Shown here: positions 42,446-52,536 of the stretch, one piece after another
How positions within the stretch are numbered: position 1 is the first letter of the stretch
Layout: each line of letters starts with the position of its first letter
Assembly (NCBI GenBank): GCA_951394045.1
Contig: OX595997.1
Location: 1,054,001-1,118,000 of the forward strand
Direction of reading: 5' to 3'
DNA from: Nitzschia sp. DOCU1
Lineage: Eukaryota > Bacillariophyta > Bacillariophyceae > Bacillariales > Bacillariaceae
Length of the DNA: 64,000 nucleotides
The notes under the pieces: generated by a model
Database searches by the model: none
What the model was told of the DNA's origin: nothing
What the model saw: the letters and a program-made list of their open reading frames with translations, nothing else
Made by a program: the position numbers and the translations under genes

Positions 42446-42964
42446 TCAAACCAACCCATCGGTGGTGACGACTGCAGTTTCGGTGGCCGGCTGTGAAGTA
42501 ATAGGTTCTTTGTAATTGGGCTGGGCATAGCCAGTTCCAGGCTCGACTAGTAGCTGCGCTTGGGCAATTGGTTGCTGCGTGTCATCTTGTGTCCGCCGCT
42601 CAATCGTCAGACAAGATTGTGGCCTTCGATTCCACCGCATAAGCAGAGTCGGATTGGAACTGTTGAAATCGTCAATCGCTTGCTTGAGCAATCGTTTCCG
42701 CCTTCGATTTTGATTCGAGTGTCGAATTCCCCATAGAGCCAGTGGCACTAATAGCACCCCCACCCCTAGAAGAGCTTTATCGATTGCTCCACTTCTAGAA
42801 GGCCTCAACTTGTCATTGATCGAAGTGATGGCATCCGTGTATTGCTCGTTGGTTAGAATTCCCTTTAAATCGACATCGTAGGGATCCGCTTCAAACTTCA
42901 TGTCAAAGCCTCCCTGTATAGGCCGTTGCGGAACGACAATCCGGCTGCGGCTACTTTTGGACAT
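42446..42964 (-). CDS. ERF4/GOLGA7-like protein
   Basis: 172 aa from a clean ATG at 42964. The order of features matches the ERF4/GOLGA7 family, partner subunits of DHHC palmitoyltransferases: SRIVVPQRPIQGGFDMKFEADPYDVDLKG (compare the FxxxxPxEL start), LTNEQYTDAITSINDKL (QF..T...LN), a hydrophobic stretch ALLGVGVLLVPLALWGI, then RHSNQNRRRKRLLKQAIDDFN and MRWNRRPQSCLTIE. The tail is polar. The match is by pattern and low identity, so the family call is tentative. If right, it acts at ER/Golgi membranes in protein palmitoylation. Convergent with giant protein B (230 bp apart). Confidence 0.5.
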   Translation of the reverse strand: MSKSSRSRIVVPQRPIQGGFDMKFEADPYDVDLKGILTNEQYTDAITSINDKLRPSRSGAIDKALLGVGVLLVPLALWGIRHSNQNRRRKRLLKQAIDDFNSSNPTLLMRWNRRPQSCLTIERRTQDDTQQPIAQAQLLVEPGTGYAQPNYKEPITSQPATETAVVTTDGLV

Positions 42965-43906
42965 GCTGATTGATTAATGGTCGATACCAATCACTTGTAG
43001 TTGAATGTAACCGAACCGATCGTTGCTGTCACACACTTTCCTTATGATAGGCAACTCCACAACCCGCACTGAGTAATTGCCGTGGCGAAGATGATTTACC
43101 GAGCCGACGTTTAGACGATGAATCTAACCACGAACGTTAACAATGCTGCTGTCAATCGCGTTGCTGTTGTCTTCGTTGCAATGGTAACGATTTACGCGCC
43201 GTCTTCATCAGTGTTCGCCTCGGAGGTCGTTGTTGAAATTGAGTCTATTTAGTCTGTCGCGAGTGACAGAAAGACGGACAGGCGTGTGGTCGACGTACGT
43301 ACGGTCCGCGAACCGTCTTGACGTCAAAGACTGCGACCCGTTCGCGCGCACCACCACGTTGGCAAAACTTCCAAAAATTCGTCCGACCTTTGGGGGTGCA
43401 TTCTTCGCCCGTGCAATTTCATTTTTTCATGCCGGCTGGCCTGGCTACCTCTCTAGCTCTATCGGATCGGATCTTTGTTTTCTGTTCGTAAATGACGTAC
43501 TATTGCTAATCCATTGCTCATTGGCATCTGCTCTACTACTAACTAGCTAATAGCATTAGTAGTAGTAGCAACAACCACTGATGTATTGCTTATTATGGTA
43601 ATTATAAAAAGCAATACATAAGTGGCTGCTTTATTGTTGGAGCTTTAAGATCCTCTCGGTGGGATGATTGATAGTATGAATGAATGATCTCTTTGAACAA
43701 TCGGCAGTCGTTTCTGAAGCCATCCTAGACTCGTATTTCTAGTAATTGAGTGCAAGCTTAATATCTAAAAGAATCATTATGATTATGCATGCAGTCAATT
43801 ACTGCGCAAATGTAAGCAATATTAAACAGTTTCAAAATCGCCCAACGACAAGACCAAGTTGTCTTGCCGGGATAGGATGCGAGTAGCCTTGCGGGGTTGA
43901 CAGCTG
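42965..43906. other. Intergenic, one weak small frame
   Basis: 942 bp between two minus-strand genes. Contains the candidate small frame at 43118-43252 on the plus strand, otherwise no coding signal. Rich in TAGTAGTAG-like simple sequence around 43550-43570. Confidence 0.4.
43118..43252 (+). CDS. Candidate 44-aa peptide with signal-like segment
   Basis: ATG at 43118 to TAG at 43250-43252. It has a hydrophobic core and a plausible cleavage site (VFVAMVTIYAPSSSVFA then SEVVVEIESI). The very short mature part argues against it or for a missing downstream exon. Divergent from the ERF4-like gene. Confidence 0.2.
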   Translation: MNLTTNVNNAAVNRVAVVFVAMVTIYAPSSSVFASEVVVEIESI

Positions 43907-44878
43907 TCAACTAGACGCAGCCGCAACAAGTTGCGGTTGTTCCTCTTCTTGTTGTTCGTCCAGTTGTTGCTGTCGAGCAAAGGGACGTCCCTTGGACAGC
44001 TCCTGCAGTGCCCGCTTGAGTCCAAAGCGGGAATCCAAAATGGGTCGCACATCGCCTTCATCGTTGAGCTCATGAAGCAACTCCAGCACTGCAGGAAGCG
44101 TGACGTCTTTCGGGTCATTGTAAAAGCTGGAAACCAAAATCCCGTTCTCTGGATTAGCCAAAAACGACAAAGGATTGTTATCCACGAGAACAGTGCGCTT
44201 GAGCTGGTCCCCGCCCCAAATGGGGGCAAGGTTCTTTACATAGGCGCCCACCCCCGAGTCCAGCTGGCAGGATTCGCGGTACCAGCAGTGCGTGAAGATC
44301 GTGCCGTGGGGGTCCAGCATTTTCAAAACAGGCTTGGCGTAAACCTCCATGGCCGCAGTGAAAATGTGAGTCTCGTACTTTTCCGAGACTCGAGCCAAAA
44401 ACTCGTGCAAATGCGGGCGCTCGTGCACTCGGACTTGCTCGCCATCGGGCAGTCGAATGCTGAACGTGTCCACCATCGCGTCTCCCAGAGACGAAGACCG
44501 CTGTACCTGGTGCGCATACTTGGCGCCCGGGCCTTGCAGGAACTGTGAGTGCAATAGGCACTCGTCCATGTCCAGGACCACCACCAGGTCGGATTCGTAC
44601 TTTCGGATGGGCTGGATGTGCTTCTTGGCGTTTTGCGTTTGAGTGGCGTAGGGCTGCTGCGGCGGAACTTGCTTCAGCTCGCTAACGTGAAAGGCAATAG
44701 CCTTGCCATTGACCGTGGGGCGGCGGAATCCATTGGCCGAGCTGAAGGTTCGTGGTCGGCTGTTAGGAGCGGCCCACGTGGACTGTGATCGGAAAAACGC
44801 AAGGCGGTAAGAAGGAGCATGGTGCTCCAGCTGTTGCAGCGTGCGTAGCAGCGCTCGGGATGTCTGTGAATAATTCAT
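43907..44878 (-). CDS. FCP1/NIF-type HAD phosphatase, possibly mitochondrial
   Basis: 323 aa from the ATG at 44878; the frame is open upstream to a TTG at 45001. The N-terminus has Arg/Ser-rich, amphipathic sequence without acidic residues (SRALLRTLQQLEHH, RLAFFRSQSTW), fitting mitochondrial targeting. The catalytic domain has motif I VVVLDMDECLLHS (D-x-D-x-C where most members have D-x-D-x-T/V), RPHLHEFLARVSEKYETHIFTAAMEVYAKPVL (motif II region, Thr-Ala), and motif III VLVDNNPLSF. Members include FCP1/SCP CTD phosphatases and Tim50. Given the targeting-like N-terminus, a Tim50-like role is possible. The Cys at the motif I end is, from memory, common in this group in algae. Confidence 0.85.
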   Translation of the reverse strand: MNYSQTSRALLRTLQQLEHHAPSYRLAFFRSQSTWAAPNSRPRTFSSANGFRRPTVNGKAIAFHVSELKQVPPQQPYATQTQNAKKHIQPIRKYESDLVVVLDMDECLLHSQFLQGPGAKYAHQVQRSSSLGDAMVDTFSIRLPDGEQVRVHERPHLHEFLARVSEKYETHIFTAAMEVYAKPVLKMLDPHGTIFTHCWYRESCQLDSGVGAYVKNLAPIWGGDQLKRTVLVDNNPLSFLANPENGILVSSFYNDPKDVTLPAVLELLHELNDEGDVRPILDSRFGLKRALQELSKGRPFARQQQLDEQQEEEQPQLVAAASS

Positions 44879-46493
44879 GATGCTGCTAAGGGGGGTGTTG
44901 TGATAGATGCGACTTCGTCCAAACTTGTGACAAAGACTATTAGATGCTCTCCCGAGGCCGGAAAAGCACGAGACAGGAGCAGGGGTGCAGAGTGGGTGCA
45001 AGGAAAGAGATATCGAGATTTGTGATCGTGATCAACGCCTCGAACGTCTTATTACTTCTGCTCGAATGGAGAAAGAGGAGATTGATGCAATTTATTGTAA
45101 TCTCTCCGACTTGAGTGATGAGCTTCCTTCTCGTTTGCTCTTGTGAAAGACTTATTGCGGATTGAGTGAGCGGTCGGAGACCCTGAATTTGCTGTCGGCT
45201 ATTTCCTTGAAGCGGGAAACCCCACGGTATTCCAACCTGGTACGAAAAGTACGTAATCTCGCGTTGGGAGAATATTTGGGGGGGGGCCTTGCACGCTCGT
45301 GCCATAATTATAGGTTCAGTCGTCGTCAGATATTTTGTTCCCATATGTCGCGATGTCAAGTACCGAATTGAGAACACTACGAGGTCAGCTACAAACCTAC
45401 GATACCGAAGAATCGAAGGAGCGATCTTCCAGCTCTATTGTTAAATAATTCATGAACAAATAAATATGCCTTCACTAGGGGCCCAGGATGAGGAATATGC
45501 CCCCAAGAAATTGCCAATTTTCGATCCCTCCGATCTTGATGTAATTTCATCCAGCTGGGAAATTCTGTTGGTTTGTCCGATCAGAATTTTCTTTGTTTCC
45601 GTGGGTGTCATCTTCCAGACTTTTTACGACTGCGTCCGGAGTTGCTAGGATACCGAACACCCAATCTATCATACCCACATACCTGGTACATACAGCCAGA
45701 CGAACGAAGGTCGACGACGAGAGCGAAGGCAAGACCACTATTTTCACTATTGGGTAGGTAGGTAGCTGGGTTCGCGCTAGTAGTTTTAAAAAGCTACGTT
45801 TAGTAATAGCCTGTGCGTCTGCATGCTATTGGGCCTACACCCATACCCTCTCAATACACTGTAGCGATACAGTATGAAAGGCAAGCGAGAGACCGGGTAC
45901 TATTGAACAAGGTTACCCGCGTAATTCTCAACAAAGCAATGGACTTCCTCGTTACTCGTCGGAAAAGAGTGCCAACAACTTTTTGGCTGGAAATGCCATC
46001 TAGATAAGTCTACCTGATTCACCTCCTACTAGGACGAGCAATAATGCAGCGTAGGTTACAAAAACAAGCAGTAGAGGGATGTTATTTGTCGTGGGAAATA
46101 ACGCTGCAAGTATAAGATATCTATTCCGAGCAATGAATATAGCAGAATAATCATTTGCAAGGGAAAGCATGTGCGTTTCACTTAATCTTCTGCTGATGCA
46201 CGTTTGCAGGCACCATACGGTGCGATAGTGGGAGGACCTTCAATGTCTAGTACCGCGGAACTTCATAGATTCAAGCCTCCTTCATCTCATCTTTAATGGT
46301 CATGCTACTTTCTTACGGAAGGTAGGGGCAGATGACATTCATTGAAATGAAAACGAGAGCGCGAGGAAACTTACAATTTCTATCTAAATATGCTGGCGCC
46401 GAACCGCATTCACAACAGGACGCGTCGCAAGATGTTGCGCTCGGTACCATTATCACTCGATCCATCAACCTAGTCGAGACTGTATCATAATAT
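44879..46493. other. 1.6-kb gene-poor region with coding-like relics
   Basis: No complete gene recognised. On the plus strand at about 44965-45370 a frame reads as fairly normal protein (QRLERLITSARMEKEEID, LVRKVRNLALGEYL) but has an in-frame TGA at about 45144. A short frame from the ATG at 45466 (PIFDPSDLDVISSSWEIL) stops after 60 codons. These may be decayed exons. Confidence 0.35.
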
Positions 46494-47211
46494 TTACCTC
46501 CTCTTTGGGGGTCCTCCACGAGTAATTCCAGCTTTGGCGGCAGCAGTCGCTCCAGGCTTGCTTGCCGCCCCAGTCGTTCCCGTCTTTGGTGGAGGTTTGG
46601 ACTTGCCCGGACGCGGCAATTTGCATCCCAACGCTCGCTCTAACTTGCTGATAATTTGGGGATTCGGAATGGCCTTGCCGGATTCGTATTCGGCGACGAT
46701 CTGAGGCTTTTCATTAATCGCCGTTCCCAAATCCTTTTGCGTCATTTTCTTGGCCGTTCGGGCTTGCATAATCGCCTTGCTCAAACTCTTATCGACTTTT
46801 GCAATTGTCCCGACATCCGTCGCCTCTTCTAGCTTTTTTGCCGACATGATAGTAGCCGAGTGAGCCGAAGCATTTCCGCCGCCGCCATATCTGAGATGTC
46901 AATATCCAAGGAATGGCCAAACAACCCAATGAACATCATTTTAAAGCAACACCCAACAAAACACCGCATACAGGAGTTATAACGAAAAAGAAAGATTAAA
47001 AACATATTGGATCAGTCTCGGAAAGTAAATGATTCCGTTCCGTCCAACGTTCTCCTGCTTCTTACCGCTTCTCAGTGCTCAACGTTCCTGCGGCCTTGGC
47101 AGCATCAATGCCACGCGCCGTCTTCGGCTTGGAGTTGCCTGCACCGCTGCCCCTGCCGACATTTACAGTTCCCCAATCTTGCTGGAAAGGTATGCTAGTT
47201 CCGGTAGGCAT
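46494..47211 (-). CDS. MBF1: Multiprotein bridging factor 1 (two exons)
   Basis: Exons 47211-47066 and 46890-46494; 175-bp intron (GTAAGA...TCTCAG) joining STEKR to YGGGGNAS; 180 aa. N-terminal MBF1 domain: the start QDWGTVNVGRG and the TARGIDAAKAAG region are typical. The helix-turn-helix (Cro/C1-type) domain follows: KAIMQARTAKKMTQKDLGTAINEKPQIVAEYESGKAIPNPQIISKLERALGCKL (positions about 80-135). The tail is Gly/Pro/Lys-rich. MBF1 bridges bZIP activators and TATA-binding protein and, in yeast, guards against frameshifting on collided ribosomes. It shares a 690-bp divergent promoter region with the NVL gene. Confidence 0.95.
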
Positions 47212-47898
47212 TTTGTTTGGTTTTATTTCGTGTGTGCTGATGAAGCCGTCTTCTTGTTTTATTGTGGTCGTTGGCGGCGTTGTGGGAAAGCAACGTGAGG
47301 TTATGACGGCGGGTCCAACCACGTCTGGCTTTTCTTCGATTTCCTTCGCCGAGACTCCCTCCATCCGGACAAAGGACGCACCAGAGGTGCGAACTCTGAA
47401 CTCTGGATGTACTCACCCTCGCGGTTCGCTTATTGAAGAAGACACGTATGAACCAATAGAAGACTTCAGGTCACCTATATTACGTCGCAGTACGAACGCA
47501 TGAGAACACCACCATAAATGCTGCTACAATTGTGAGCAGTTTTCTACCTCCCGCTTTCGCGTTCGGGTCATCTCGCTTGCAGTCTATTCCGTTGAAAATA
47601 GGGACCAACGAGAACGAGTTGCAGCGACACAAACACACAGACGGAAGGGACACTCACAACCAACAAGCTCAAACCGCCCAGCGGCCGCACCGCCGTGTAT
47701 TAATCACTGCGCATCTGTTGCTGGCCTGTTTCATGTTTAAATGTGATTACTACCAGCGCTATTGATACGATTTCTCTTCAGACTTTTCAGGATTGCTCTC
47801 TCCTCCCCGGGGCTTTGAAGACGGACCTAACAGCTTCAGCAGCAACCACAACATCACAAACTGATTCGAGGCTTTAGTGGTGATAGCCTAATTCAACC
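47212..47898. other. Divergent promoter region MBF1/NVL
   Basis: 687 bp between two housekeeping genes transcribed away from each other. Short frames on both strands show no motif. Likely carries both promoters. Confidence 0.5.
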
Positions 47899-50531
47899 AT
47901 GAGCAGCTCCGATCAAAAACTGCTTCATTTGGTGAAGAAGTTCCTCTCGTTTACGGTGGACGATGCCCCGAACGCAGATCACATTGTCCATTGTTTGCGA
48001 ACGCAACATCGCGAGTATCAACGCAAGGATCTGGGCAAGTTGAAACGCCAGGTACAAAAGGTCCTCAAACGTATCAGCAAGGGCGAAGAGGACATTGAGC
48101 CGGCTACTAATAACAAGGACAACTCCAAGAAACGAGCGTTGGATAATATGCGCGAGGATGAATATGACAAGAAGGCCCGGAAGCACGATGACCAACGTGC
48201 CATTGACTTGAATAATAGCAGCGTGTTAAATGCGGATCTCATTGAGCGTTACCGCAAAATGACACAAGAGCGTGACGCTGAAGCCCGGGCGGAAGCAGCA
48301 GATGCGGATGCCGCGGCTCTTGCGGATATGGACAATGGAGGTAACGATTTGGACAAGTCCAAGCGCCTCACTCCAAGCAAAACGGCTTCTAGTAGCAAGC
48401 ATCTCAAGCGCAAAAAGAATGGATCTACCCGCCGCATTAATGGTGGTCTTGAGAACGGAGAGCACAACGCTGGCACTGAAGCAGTCCCCCGCCCCTCGGA
48501 ACGCTACAGCGATCTGGGTGGTATGGAAGAGGTTCTCAAGCAAATTCGTCAGCTCGTCGAATATCCGCTTGTTCGACCCGAGCTCTATCGCTATTTGGGC
48601 GTGGATCCACCCCGTGGTGTACTTCTTCGAGGTCCTCCTGGCTGTGGAAAGACACACCTAGCCAATTCCATTGCTGGGCAGCTTGGTGTGCCATATTTCC
48701 GCGTCAGTGCTCCCGAGCTCGTGTCGGGCATGTCAGGAGAAAGCGAGGCCCGCATTCGAGAGCTCTTCCAAGCGGCATCGGATTCGGCTCCATCCATTGT
48801 GTTCTTGGATGAGCTCGATTCGATTGCTCCCAAGCGCAGCGACGGAGGCTCAAGCCGTGGTATGGAAAAGCGCATGGTTGCGCAGCTTTTGACCTCGTTG
48901 GATATGTTGGACCCCAAGTACAACCGACAAAGCGCTCCAGTGATTGTCCTGGGAGCAACCAATCGTCCCGACAGCATCGATCCGGCGCTGCGACGGGCTG
49001 GGAGATTCGATAAGGAGATTCTATTGGGCGTCCCCGATGAAGAAGCGCGCATTAGTATTCTCAAGACAATGACCAAGGATATGAAGCTGGAGGGCGATTT
49101 TAACCTGAAAGCACTAGCTCGATTGACTCCTGGCTACGTGGGAGCGGATATCCGCAGCCTCACCAAGGAAGCAGCCGTCATTGCTATCAACCGCATTTTT
49201 AAGGACGTCTTGAAAGATCAAAAGATGCCATCCGACGTGGCTGCCGATGGCGATGGTACAAGTGCCACCGACACGAATGATACCGAGAACAACGGAAACC
49301 CCACGCCGTTAACAGAAGAAGAGATGGAACCTCTTTTCATTACTATGGACGATTTCATGAAAGCCATTCCCCATGTCCAGCCTTCCAGCCAGCGCGAAGG
49401 CTTCGCCACTGTTCCTGGTGTTTCTTGGGATGATATTGGAGCCCTGGGATCTATCCGTGAAGAGTTGACCCTGAGTGTTTTGGAGCCTATCCGTAATCCG
49501 GAGAAATTCAAGCTATTAGGAATTCCATTACCGGCCGGTGTGATGCTTTACGGCCCTCCAGGTTGCGGAAAGACGCTGCTAGCAAAGGCGATTGCGAACG
49601 AAAGTGGAGCCAATTTCATCAGCGTCAAAGGTCCAGAACTGTTGGACAAGTATGTCGGTGAAAGTGAACGTTCGGTTCGTTTGGTGTTTGAAAGAGCGCG
49701 TTCTTCAAGCCCGTGCGTTGTCTTTTTCGACGAACTGGATTCGTTGTGTCGTAAGCGTGGCAGCGATGACGGTGGCGGCGGCGGTGTCAGTGAGCGCGTT
49801 GTCAACCAACTCTTGACAGAAATGGATGGTTTGGAGAGTCGTCGCAACGTCTTTGTCATTGCGGCGACGAACAGGCCGGAGTTAATCGATCCTGCAATGA
49901 TGCGACCGTAAGTTCCAAATCTGTGTGTCGAAGGAAGGCTTCGTGGATAGCGCGGTGTTTCTCAATATTGCTCTTCACCTTTTTTTGTTGTAGTGGCCGA
50001 TTGGACAAATTATTGTATGTCCCCTTGCCGACGCCCGGCGATCGCGTCTCGATTCTCAAGGCACTTTCGGTTAACGTTAAGCTCTCCCCCGAAGTCGACC
50101 TCACTATGATTGGTATGAGTGAGCGTGCAGATGGCTACAGTGGAGCCGATTGTGCGGCCCTGTTGCGTGAAGCTGGTCTCGCCGTATTGAAGGAAAGCGT
50201 AGGCGAAGCGGAACCTGAGAACCTATTCATCACTCCGAGCCACTTTGACTACGCATTCAACCACGTGGTGCCTTCCGTGTCTAGGAAGGACCAAGCTCGA
50301 TACAACCGAATGCGTGATCGAATAGCGCATGCAAGAAGTCGTGGTGCCGTAGTTTCTGAAGTAGCCATATCGGAAGACGAGCCTGTGGATGAGCACATCG
50401 AGGAAGAGATCGATGCTCCTACAACCGCGGGAGTTATGATGGCGGGGGATTCGTCGCAACTCTCCAATGTTTCTGATGGTGTTGTCGAGCCGAAAAGGGT
50501 TGAAAATGGGGTTGATGGGGTGGAGACGTAA
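47899..50531 (+). CDS. NVL/Rix7-type double AAA ATPase (two exons)
   Basis: Exons 47899-49907 and 49994-50531; 86-bp intron (GTAAGT...TTGTAG) inside the second AAA domain, giving MMRPGRLDKLLYVPLP; 848 aa. The N-terminal 200 residues hold a helical domain and basic stretches (KKRALDNMREDEYDKKARK, SSSKHLKRKKNGS), typical of NVL. First AAA: Walker A GPPGCGKTHLA, Walker B IVFLDELDSIAPKR, GATNRPDSIDPALRRAGRFD. Second AAA: GPPGCGKTLLAKAIANESG, CVVFFDELDSLCRKR, AATNRPELIDPAMMRPGRLD. Both domains keep the catalytic residues. NVL/Rix7 removes Nsa1 from pre-60S particles in the nucleolus. An acidic tail (VDEHIEEEIDAP) closes the protein. Confidence 0.93.
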
Positions 50532-50668
50532 GTGAACTGGGCCTCTTACATTGGTTACACTGCAGACGAATCTTGAATAAGTGTAAGAACGCGTAGACAA
50601 TATTTCTAGTAGAGTCAGCTCTAATAATGGAGCGAAATAGCTAATAAAATACATAGTTACTTATCTTT

Positions 50669-51559
50669 CTATAGTCGATCCTTGATGTGTAATATTTGAC
50701 TCTTCGTCAGTCGATAGCACCCTAACTTCCCATTCAGAATGACTACTTCGAAGGTCATCTGACCGCTATCACCACTACCTGCGGCATCCTTGTTTGCTTC
50801 TTTTTGGGTCTCTTTCAAGAGCGCTTTCCCCACCAACGCTAAGACGTCGAGTAAAGGTAGGGTTTTCTTTCCGTACAGTTTCTGTAGACCTGAATCCACT
50901 TTTTTCCGAAATCTTCGTTGCACACTCGTACTACCACCCACGATCCATCGTAGAAAAGGACCCCGCTCCATTGTGCTTGGCGCGGTTGCCTCCAAGATAG
51001 CCCCAGATGGATCCGTCTGATACAACACTAGTTCCCCCGTGCTCGTGAACCCACAAGTGAGCAAAGTGCAGCCATACGGACGGATGCCACCTCCGAACGA
51101 GTGCCTCTGACATGCATTTGCCATGGACATGGCAAACTTTAGGACCGTCATTGGAGCGTGATACCTCCGATGCTGTTCCGAAGCCTCGCCTAGACCAACT
51201 TGAAGCAAGGAAATGCTGTCTGCCAAAACCCCGCTCATGGCTACGCACATATTTGAGGACTTGACATGGCGTCTTCCTCCATCATTTGGATAATGATTCG
51301 GCAGAACCACAATGCGATTCTGGGGCGAAGTTGTGCTCTTGATGGTCATCAGGACCAACGTTTCATTGTCGATTTGCACTGCCACAATGGGAGTGGATAA
51401 CTCGGCGGCCGACGATGCGTATTCCACCTGGAGGAGACGCCCATCGGGCGTAAACGTTTGAGCCATATCGTAGTTGTATGCATTATAATTGTAGTTTGTG
51501 GAGGATGAAACCACTCCAAGAATCATGCAGTACAACAAGAACGAAGCGCGTGTCCACAT
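50669..51559 (-). CDS. 20S proteasome alpha-like protein with N-terminal signal peptide
   Basis: 296 aa from a clean ATG at 51559. The first 20 residues (MWTRASFLLYCMILGVVSSS) form a signal peptide, followed by a Tyr/Asn-rich spacer. From residue 32 the protein reads as a proteasome alpha subunit: MAQTFTPDGRLLQVEYASSAAE is the alpha N-terminal signature, then PIVAVQIDNETLVLM, CVAMSGVLADSISLLQ, RPYGCTLLTCGFTSTGELVLYQTDPSG. In cytosolic subunits KAIGSGSE-type sequence follows; here it is ILEATAPSTMERG, so that loop is altered. It might be an alpha subunit if translation starts at Met-32, but the upstream ATG adds a near-ideal signal peptide. That would place it in the ER or a compartment reached through it. 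The C-terminus (VVILNGKLGCYRLTKSQI) also departs from the usual acidic tail. Confidence 0.8.
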   Translation of the reverse strand: MWTRASFLLYCMILGVVSSSTNYNYNAYNYDMAQTFTPDGRLLQVEYASSAAELSTPIVAVQIDNETLVLMTIKSTTSPQNRIVVLPNHYPNDGGRRHVKSSNMCVAMSGVLADSISLLQVGLGEASEQHRRYHAPMTVLKFAMSMANACQRHSFGGGIRPYGCTLLTCGFTSTGELVLYQTDPSGAILEATAPSTMERGPFLRWIVGGSTSVQRRFRKKVDSGLQKLYGKKTLPLLDVLALVGKALLKETQKEANKDAAGSGDSGQMTFEVVILNGKLGCYRLTKSQILHIKDRL

Positions 51560-52536
51560 TGCCTTGGATCAGGTTGGAAGTCGATAATGACTTGTAGTAC
51601 TAGGATCGCTGGAATACCCAGGCCCCTTCGACCTGCGAGATAATTCAAATGGTTCCCTGCGATCGCCTCGAGCTACTTTACTGTTCAGCAAATAGGTTGG
51701 CTGCCGTATTGATTGTCTTTATCCATCGTCCCATAACAAGGCTGTCGGTTGTCCAAATTCATGCGCTGATGATTCATGATATCTCGACTCTCTCGATTTC
51801 CACTCCCTCCACCCGATTGTAATCCTTTTGCGTCTGTGCCTTTGTCAGCTGTAAACTTGACTAACTCGACCGTACTAAGCAATTGTCAATATCCTATCCT
51901 CTCGCAACTCTCTTCTAACTCAAAAACCACACACACACACGTAGCTCCTAGTAATTGTGCCCATTGTGTCAATTTGAGGCTCGTACGCACCAGGAAAAGC
52001 ATAGCCAGCATCACCAGCACCAGCAATGGCTTTCCTTGTTATCCTTTTCCCATTCATTTGCTTGTGATTCTTTCTCAACAGCAAGTTGTGGTGGGAGGCA
52101 GACAGTCTCTCTAGCTAGCTACTAGAGAGCACCTATCGAAATATCTGGGCGTTTGTTTCCGCTACCGGTAGTTTGCAAAACAGCATCCGTGAACCAATAA
52201 CCTTTCCTCGTGACACCAATAATCTGACGGCGAATCATCCGGAGCTCTGGAATGCGCCTGATAAGTGGACTCGTGCAAGGCAGACCTCGCAGGTCGTGGG
52301 TAATGAGTCACGGGTATTATTGTAGCACGCTGATTGGCTGGTGGTTACTGGTTTGGGAATGGCACGCTCGGTCACATAGAGAGGTGACGTGTGCCCGTGT
52401 CAAAGCAACAACTCTCAAAACGAGAAACAATTCGACCACGAGAAGCGTTGGAGAGATCTTTCATTTCGACGACGGCCAAAAAATCGATCATCGATCGACG
52501 GTGTCATTTGCATTGACTTGTTGTGATTTTTCCACC
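51560..52536. other. Divergent promoter region
   Basis: 977 bp between the proteasome-like gene (-) and the acyl-CoA synthetase (+). The synthetase frame is open back to an ATG at 52252 but the 95 extra codons have no family match. A short CA repeat lies at about 51930-51940. Confidence 0.45.

Noticed and set aside
44940..45377. 145-codon minus-strand gene
   Set aside because: Starts from a weak context, no domain; the opposite strand reads more like protein but has a stop, so neither was called as a gene.
52252..52536. Upstream ATG extension of the acyl-CoA synthetase by 95 codons
   Set aside because: The extra sequence has no family similarity, and the downstream ATG has a better context and fits the family start.
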